Part shown: positions 59,255 to 64,000 of the stretch, one piece after another | Numbering within the stretch: position 1 is the first letter of the stretch | Layout: each line of letters opens with the position of its first letter | Source of the DNA: Gammaproteobacteria bacterium | GTDB lineage: Bacteria > Pseudomonadota > Gammaproteobacteria > Pseudomonadales > Azotimanducaceae | NCBI GenBank assembly: GCA_012960535.1 | Contig: DUBB01000019.1 | Span: 56,974-120,973, forward strand | Reading direction: 5' to 3' | Length of the DNA stretch: 64,000 nucleotides | Notes under the pieces: model-generated | Database searches by the model: none | Told to the model about the DNA's origin: nothing | The model's input: only the letters and a program-made list of their open reading frames with translations | Position numbers and translations under genes: made by a program

Positions 59255-62250
59255 CGGATTTACTTTCAATTGGAGCAAATGCGCTTAAGACAAATCAGTC
59301 AGCACTCGCTATTGTTAGTAATAACATTGCAAACGTAAATACTGAAGGCTACGTTCGGCAGGAACTCGATGTTAAAGAGAACCTCCCAACGAAAGCAGGG
59401 CTTGTTTACATTGGCTCCGGCGCGATTGCTACGGGTGTGAGGCGTGCATACGATAGCTTAGTAGAGGCATCTGTTCGGTCTAGTTTAAGTGATCTTGCAG
59501 CTCAATCACCCCTGATTGAATACTCAAATCGAATGATCGACATCTTAGGTGATCAGAATGCAAGCCTTTCCCCTGCCTTGGATGATTTCTTTAATGGAAT
59601 TAAAGAATTAAGTCTAGATCCGTCTTCGGAACTCCGTCGAGATACTGCTCTTTCCAAGGCGAAAGGTTTAGCCAGTCGATTTAACGAATTGAGTAATCAA
59701 TTACAGCTAATTGATGATGAAACCAAAAATCAGCTTGACTATAAAGTTAATGAATTTAACTCACTAACAAATCAACTCGCAGTGATAAATCAAAAACTGG
59801 TAAAACAATCCGATCTTAAGCGACAACCTCCAGATTTGCTTAATTCTCGAGACCAAGTGCTTGTTGAGTTATCGCAACACTTTCGTATTTCCGTAGAGGA
59901 AGCCCCTAACGGAGTGGTTTCTGTTTCTATTGGACAAAATTCCAATGGAGTAAGGATTGTTGACGGAATCTCGGCTAAACAATTGGGGGTTGAGTATAAG
60001 GCCTCTACCTCTCCAACTGAAGCCATTATGATGTTGGATCCCTATGGTGATCGACAAGATTTAAGTGGTTTAACGGGCGTGGGCGGTGAGCTAGGGGGAT
60101 TGCTTGCATTTAGAACCAGTATATTGGCACCCTCTGTAAATAATTTTGATTTGTTAGCAACAACTGTTTCGAACGAAGTCAATTTAGTTCTATCTGGCGG
60201 TATGGATTTATATGGAAATAAAGGTGGGCCCCTATTTGATACGCCACTAGTTTTTGCTAGAGATGTAAAGAATACGGCCTCTAATTTAGGTGTTTCCATC
60301 GAAGTGATGGAAAAGAGATCTGAGAATAATCACAGTTTGGAATTGATCTTCGATAAAAAAAACGATCGTTGGATGATTAATGATCAGAGTTCCGGTCTGA
60401 AATTCGTTAGCCCTAATTCCAGGCAAATGACCATCAATGGGCTGCGCTTGGGGATTACAGGTGAAATTCAAGATGGCGATAGAATTACAATAAGTTCCTC
60501 CTCCTCTGCTGCAGAAAGCATGCGAGTCGTTATGACAGACCCTAATAAGTTGGCAGCTGGAGATTTATATGGAATGACTTTTGGTACCGAGAATTCGGGT
60601 TCGGCCCGCGCCACTGTGGAGTATGTACAACCAGTCCCGGCATCGCTTGTTAAACGGATAGAAGAAAGTTTGGTTAATAATCTTAATCCTTCCGCAGCCA
60701 CTAGTGTCAATCCTAATAACTTTGAGCCTCTGGTATCTATCCCAGCTGGTACTAGCAACGTTACACTGACCTTATCGAAGGAATATCCTACGAACGCAGA
60801 AATGCAGGTATTCACCCGCGAAGGGCAGCATCTATTTGGTTCGACGGGTATCGCTTCTAGCCAGCTTTCCCTCATGTTGAGTGAGAATAATGGCTTTGGT
60901 GCAGGAGCAACTTACTCGGCTCAATATTTGAATGCTGATCAGGGTTATTTGGGCAAGCCTTGGCGGATCGGTGCTATTAGCCAATCTCTGTCCGAATTGA
61001 ATGAACAAGGCGTTGCAATTGTAAAACAAGAGGCAGTTATTCAGTCTATTTCTCTGCCTGAAAGAAGTAATCTAACTGGCGCCTCCGTTAATATTGTAGA
61101 TCAGGGTGATCTTAGGCTAAATGGTAAGGCGTTGACCGCATTGCCGTTAGCAAATAATACGTCGTTAACCTCAGCTGCAGTAGTTAGTTGGTTGAATGCA
61201 AACATTACAACCCATGGTTTAGATTTAGTCGCAAAGGCTGAAAATGTTATAGAGATCTCTTCACAAGATATAGATCTCAACGCAAGTTCACTGTCAATTA
61301 ACGGATCTGCTATAAACCTTCCGTCTTCTATGAGTTCATTAGTTGATTTAGCGAATGCGATTAATCTATCAACCAGCGGAACGAATGTTGAAGCGATTAT
61401 AGGGGTAAATAATTCTCTCAGGTTGCAAAATACTGTCGGCAACGAAGCCTCCAGTATTACATTGAATTCTCCTTCTAGTGTATTCAAGAGTCTTGCGGGA
61501 GAAGTCAGAGCAGCAGTAAAAATAGAAGCGACCAGGACCAGTGCGGATAGTAGCCAAAAAGAAGTTGCCTTAACGCTTACGAGTCAAGGGACTAGCTCAG
61601 ATCTAGCAGCTATAGGGTTTTCAAGTTCTCTCTACATAGATGATATCTTGTCGGAGGATCTTATTTTGTTTGTTACGGGAGCAACTAATGCATCTGCCAC
61701 TTTAACCGCCGAATATTCCGGAGGTGAACTAGATCCGTTGGAGTTGAGAAATAGAATTACGCATTTTGAGTTTATTAGTGATTCCCAGTATCAAATCAAA
61801 GACGTAGCTACTGGAACAGTTTTGGCCACACGTGATTATTTGTCTGGGCAAGATTTGGAATATCAGTCGATGAAATTGCAGATCGAAGGTGAACCTAAGA
61901 AGGGCGATAAGTTTATCGTAGATGGAAATCAGAGCGGCGTCGGAAGTAACGAAAATGCGATTAGATTGACCTCACTAGAAGCAAAAAAGATTTTTGGTGC
62001 TAGCCAAAATTTCCATGAAGGATACCTTTCTATATTAATGTCCGCTGGTAACACATCGAGACAAGCTGAAGTTGCTAAACAGGCTCTTGAAATTGTCTAT
62101 GATCAGGCGGTACAAGCAAAGGATCAGAGATCTGGGGTGAACTTGGACGAGGAGGCTGCCAACCTAATTAGGTATCAACAGGCTTACCAGGCTTCTGCAA
62201 GATTAATGCAAACAGCAAACCAAATGTTTGATGCACTACTCAGGATATGA
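59251..62250 (+). CDS. flgK: Flagellar hook-associated protein FlgK, enlarged
   Basis: FlgK is the first hook-filament junction protein. The N-terminus is DLLSIGANALKTNQSALAIVSNNIANVNTEGYVRQELDV. The helical domain includes PALDDFFNGIKELSLDPSSELRRDTALSKAKGL, and the C-terminus ends AANLIRYQQAYQASARLMQTANQMFDALL. At 999 residues it is far longer than the E. coli protein (547) through extra Ser/Ala/Asn-rich beta domains in the middle (about residues 330-880). The frame is intact. Export would depend on FlgN, also encoded here. Confidence 0.95.
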   Translation: MTDLLSIGANALKTNQSALAIVSNNIANVNTEGYVRQELDVKENLPTKAGLVYIGSGAIATGVRRAYDSLVEASVRSSLSDLAAQSPLIEYSNRMIDILGDQNASLSPALDDFFNGIKELSLDPSSELRRDTALSKAKGLASRFNELSNQLQLIDDETKNQLDYKVNEFNSLTNQLAVINQKLVKQSDLKRQPPDLLNSRDQVLVELSQHFRISVEEAPNGVVSVSIGQNSNGVRIVDGISAKQLGVEYKASTSPTEAIMMLDPYGDRQDLSGLTGVGGELGGLLAFRTSILAPSVNNFDLLATTVSNEVNLVLSGGMDLYGNKGGPLFDTPLVFARDVKNTASNLGVSIEVMEKRSENNHSLELIFDKKNDRWMINDQSSGLKFVSPNSRQMTINGLRLGITGEIQDGDRITISSSSSAAESMRVVMTDPNKLAAGDLYGMTFGTENSGSARATVEYVQPVPASLVKRIEESLVNNLNPSAATSVNPNNFEPLVSIPAGTSNVTLTLSKEYPTNAEMQVFTREGQHLFGSTGIASSQLSLMLSENNGFGAGATYSAQYLNADQGYLGKPWRIGAISQSLSELNEQGVAIVKQEAVIQSISLPERSNLTGASVNIVDQGDLRLNGKALTALPLANNTSLTSAAVVSWLNANITTHGLDLVAKAENVIEISSQDIDLNASSLSINGSAINLPSSMSSLVDLANAINLSTSGTNVEAIIGVNNSLRLQNTVGNEASSITLNSPSSVFKSLAGEVRAAVKIEATRTSADSSQKEVALTLTSQGTSSDLAAIGFSSSLYIDDILSEDLILFVTGATNASATLTAEYSGGELDPLELRNRITHFEFISDSQYQIKDVATGTVLATRDYLSGQDLEYQSMKLQIEGEPKKGDKFIVDGNQSGVGSNENAIRLTSLEAKKIFGASQNFHEGYLSILMSAGNTSRQAEVAKQALEIVYDQAVQAKDQRSGVNLDEEAANLIRYQQAYQASARLMQTANQMFDALLRI

Positions 62251-62258
62251 GGTAAGTC

Positions 62259-63674
62259 ATGAAAATTTCAAGTTCCTATTTGTATAACAAATCGTTGCAA
62301 AATATACAGACTGCTCAAAGTGATGTTGCAAAGACTCGTGAACAGATTGCGACTGGAAAAAGTTTAGTTCGGCCAAGTGATGACACCAGTAAATTGCGTA
62401 ATATCGAGATGTTGGAGTCTCAAGTTAGGAAGCTAGATTCTTTTGATCGTAATGCTGCATATTTACAAGATCGATACGGCCTTGAAGAAACCGTATTAAG
62501 TTCGGCTAGTGACATTCTAATTAGAATCAAAGAATTGGCTATCCAGGCTGCGAACGATACCTTGTCGGTAGCGGACCGAGACATTATTGCGGTGGAGATA
62601 ACCAGTTTGAGGGACGAAATTATATCAATCGCGAATACGAGGGATGTAGAAGGTAATTTTATTTTTGGTGGCGGTAAGACTGATATAGAAGCTTTTGTTA
62701 AGAGCAACGTCACTGGCAAGGTAAATTATCAAGGGGACAATAGAGAAACTAGTATTGCAATTAGCAATACAAGATCATTAACGAAAAACAGGGATGGCAC
62801 GACAATATTTCAGACTGCGCCCAGACAGAAGCAAACTTTTACTCTAGCTGGGTTAAGTGGTGTCGGTAAGTCTAATTTTAAAGTTGGGTCTGCAGTTATC
62901 GAGTTTTCTATATCTGCCAATGATTCAACTGAGGCTATCAGGTCTGCTATTCAGCAATCGCTTGAATCTTCTGGAATATCCGGCACAGCTCAAGCTGTAG
63001 TAGCTGGTGCTGCGGGGATACTGGTGAATGATGCTGAGATTGCCGCTGGTGATTTGGCTATTACATTGGATGCGAATCACGGGCTGGCTAATGGAAATTC
63101 ATTTACCATAGCTGGAGAGACAGGCTCTCCAGCACATTATGTCACTAATGTCGCTGGAAATGATATAACTTTTGTTCCAGCTCTAGCAGCTGGTGTTGTA
63201 AACGACGCCGCTATAACCGCCGTAAGTTATAGCATTACCTTGTCAGGTACAAATTCTAATGCGAGTAGCGGAGTTCCGGTGACAGCGTCTTCGCCAGATT
63301 CTAATCCTCTTACGGTTACTTTAAGCGGGTCTGAGATTCAAAGTGTTGGTTTCTTTGATGTACTAGGTGACCTAGTATCTGCTCTTTCAGAAAATAAGCG
63401 CGGCGAGATTGGAAGATCTGTTAGTGAATTAAGCTCTTTGCAAGAGAGGCTTTCGATCAATGTTGGTCAGGTGGGTTCGAGTCTTAATAACCTGGAGCGA
63501 CAGCTTGATATAAACTCTTCAATCCGACTACGAATCAATGAATTGCTCTCGATGGAAAGAGATCTTGATTATGCTAAAGCTGTTACACAATTCAATGCTG
63601 AGATAGTTAGGCTAGAGGCGACTCAGGCTAGCTTCGCTAAGATTGCGCAGCTCTCTCTTTTTGAATACCTCTAG
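62259..63674 (+). CDS. flgL: Flagellar hook-associated protein FlgL
   Basis: FlgL is the second junction protein and a flagellin relative. The N-terminal region reads KISSSYLYNKSLQNIQTAQSDVAKTREQIATGKSLVRPSDD, with DILIRIKELAIQAANDTLSVADRD further on. The C-terminal helix is RDLDYAKAVTQFNAEIVRLEATQASFAKIAQLSLFEYL. At 471 residues it exceeds the usual 300-420 because of a central insertion near residues 251-320 that also occurs in flagellin of this window. It is the last gene of the flgB operon. Confidence 0.95.
   Translation: MKISSSYLYNKSLQNIQTAQSDVAKTREQIATGKSLVRPSDDTSKLRNIEMLESQVRKLDSFDRNAAYLQDRYGLEETVLSSASDILIRIKELAIQAANDTLSVADRDIIAVEITSLRDEIISIANTRDVEGNFIFGGGKTDIEAFVKSNVTGKVNYQGDNRETSIAISNTRSLTKNRDGTTIFQTAPRQKQTFTLAGLSGVGKSNFKVGSAVIEFSISANDSTEAIRSAIQQSLESSGISGTAQAVVAGAAGILVNDAEIAAGDLAITLDANHGLANGNSFTIAGETGSPAHYVTNVAGNDITFVPALAAGVVNDAAITAVSYSITLSGTNSNASSGVPVTASSPDSNPLTVTLSGSEIQSVGFFDVLGDLVSALSENKRGEIGRSVSELSSLQERLSINVGQVGSSLNNLERQLDINSSIRLRINELLSMERDLDYAKAVTQFNAEIVRLEATQASFAKIAQLSLFEYL
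63011..63216 (+). repeat. Module shared with flagellin, copy in FlgL
   Basis: The segment encodes GILVNDAEIAAGDLAITLD, then NHGLANGNSFTIAGETGSP, AHYVTNV and DITFVPALAAG. It matches the central flagellin module at 50791-51001 in order and in much of the DNA sequence. It lies in the surface-exposed part of FlgL. Confidence 0.85.
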
Positions 63675-63901
63675 TAGGGTGTCTGCTTTAAAGCGTTGGC
63701 AGGACGGTCATCGATATAACTGTTGGAATACGGTCTAATGTTTTCGATTGGCTTCAATAAGGTCTTGACGGCTTTTTCTAGTTCCTCAACGAGCACGATT
63801 AGCTCTTCAAAATCTTCTGTAATTGGGAGTTTTAAGTTGCTCTGAAGAGATTCGTCAATATAAGCAAACAGATCATCCAGATGACTGACAAGGCTTGGCA
63901 C
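63671..63901 (-). CDS. Small helical protein of unknown function, possibly incomplete
   Basis: A frame of 76 codons starts at GTG 63901 and overlaps the convergent flgL stop by four bases. It is helical and acidic: SLVSHLDDLFAYIDESLQSN, then DFEELIVLVEELEKAVKTLL. The pattern is faintly like the C-terminal helices of FliS-type chaperones (a tyrosine followed by SNL and an acidic helix). No ATG is available, and the frame stays open upstream to the window edge, so the true start may be off-window. The assignment is open. Confidence 0.45.
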   Translation of the reverse strand: MPSLVSHLDDLFAYIDESLQSNLKLPITEDFEELIVLVEELEKAVKTLLKPIENIRPYSNSYIDDRPANALKQTPY

Positions 63902-64000
63902 AGGAACAGATGATAAATTTATATACAGAAGCCGAGATAGATTTATAGAATGTTTAGTCGAGGGTGTGCATCTTTTAAGGTTAAGGTTTCTGGCTTGCTT

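Noticed and set aside
60468..60875. Long minus-strand frame opposite flgK
   Set aside because: Antisense shadow of flgK; composition follows flgK codons and no start signal is seen.

Overview
The window is chromosomal DNA from a flagellated gammaproteobacterium. The gene order fits the Pseudomonadales/Oceanospirillales/Cellvibrionales type best: parB-parA-rsmG-mnmG-mnmE-yidC-yidD-rnpA-rpmH-[oriC]-dnaA-dnaN-recF-gyrB-glyS/glyQ and trkH-trkA-rsmB-fmt-def-lysM-dprA. This placement rests on synteny and protein families read by eye; no database search was possible.

Region 1 (1-18,000) is housekeeping. It holds ctaB (cut by the left edge), prlC, an aroE/tsaC/purE cluster, an apparently N-terminally shortened dprA preceded by a 30-bp tandem repeat, a LysM protein, and the divergent def-fmt-rsmB-trkA-trkH-methyltransferase run. 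A LpxL-type acyltransferase, tag and glyQS follow.

Region 2 (18,000-34,450) is the replication-origin region. gyrB, recF, two different dnaN genes and dnaA lie on the minus strand. An AT-rich gap with DnaA-box-like sites (putative oriC) separates them from rpmH, rnpA, yidD, yidC, mnmE, mnmG, rsmG, parA and parB on the plus strand. Two perfect 16-bp parS sites lie inside recF, which ties ParAB to the origin. The second clamp gene, next to dnaA, encodes a protein with substitutions at several clamp-cleft positions. This is the most striking feature of the window.

Region 3 (34,450-37,200) is a synteny break downstream of parB, where many relatives carry the atp operon. It holds a small bactofilin, about 1 kb of degenerate DNA with a probable outer-membrane-protein remnant, and two unrecognised genes.

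Region 4 (37,200-64,000) is a flagellar gene block. fliA, flhG, a very divergent flhF and flhA run on the minus strand. flgP, a flgT-like gene, a LysM lipoprotein, fliK and flhX run on the plus strand; flgN and flgM are on the minus strand. Two secreted proteins of unknown role sit between flgM and flgA. A long operon then follows: flgB, flagellin, flgC, D, E, F, G, H, I, J, K, L. A near-consensus sigma-54 promoter precedes flgB. Two matching FliA (sigma-28) promoters, TAAA-N15-ACCGATTA, precede flgP and flgM. Unusual points are a flagellin gene inserted between flgB and flgC, a module of about 70 residues shared by flagellin and FlgL, very large FlgE and FlgK, and a FlgJ with no muramidase domain. 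Base composition is visibly more AT-rich here than in region 1.
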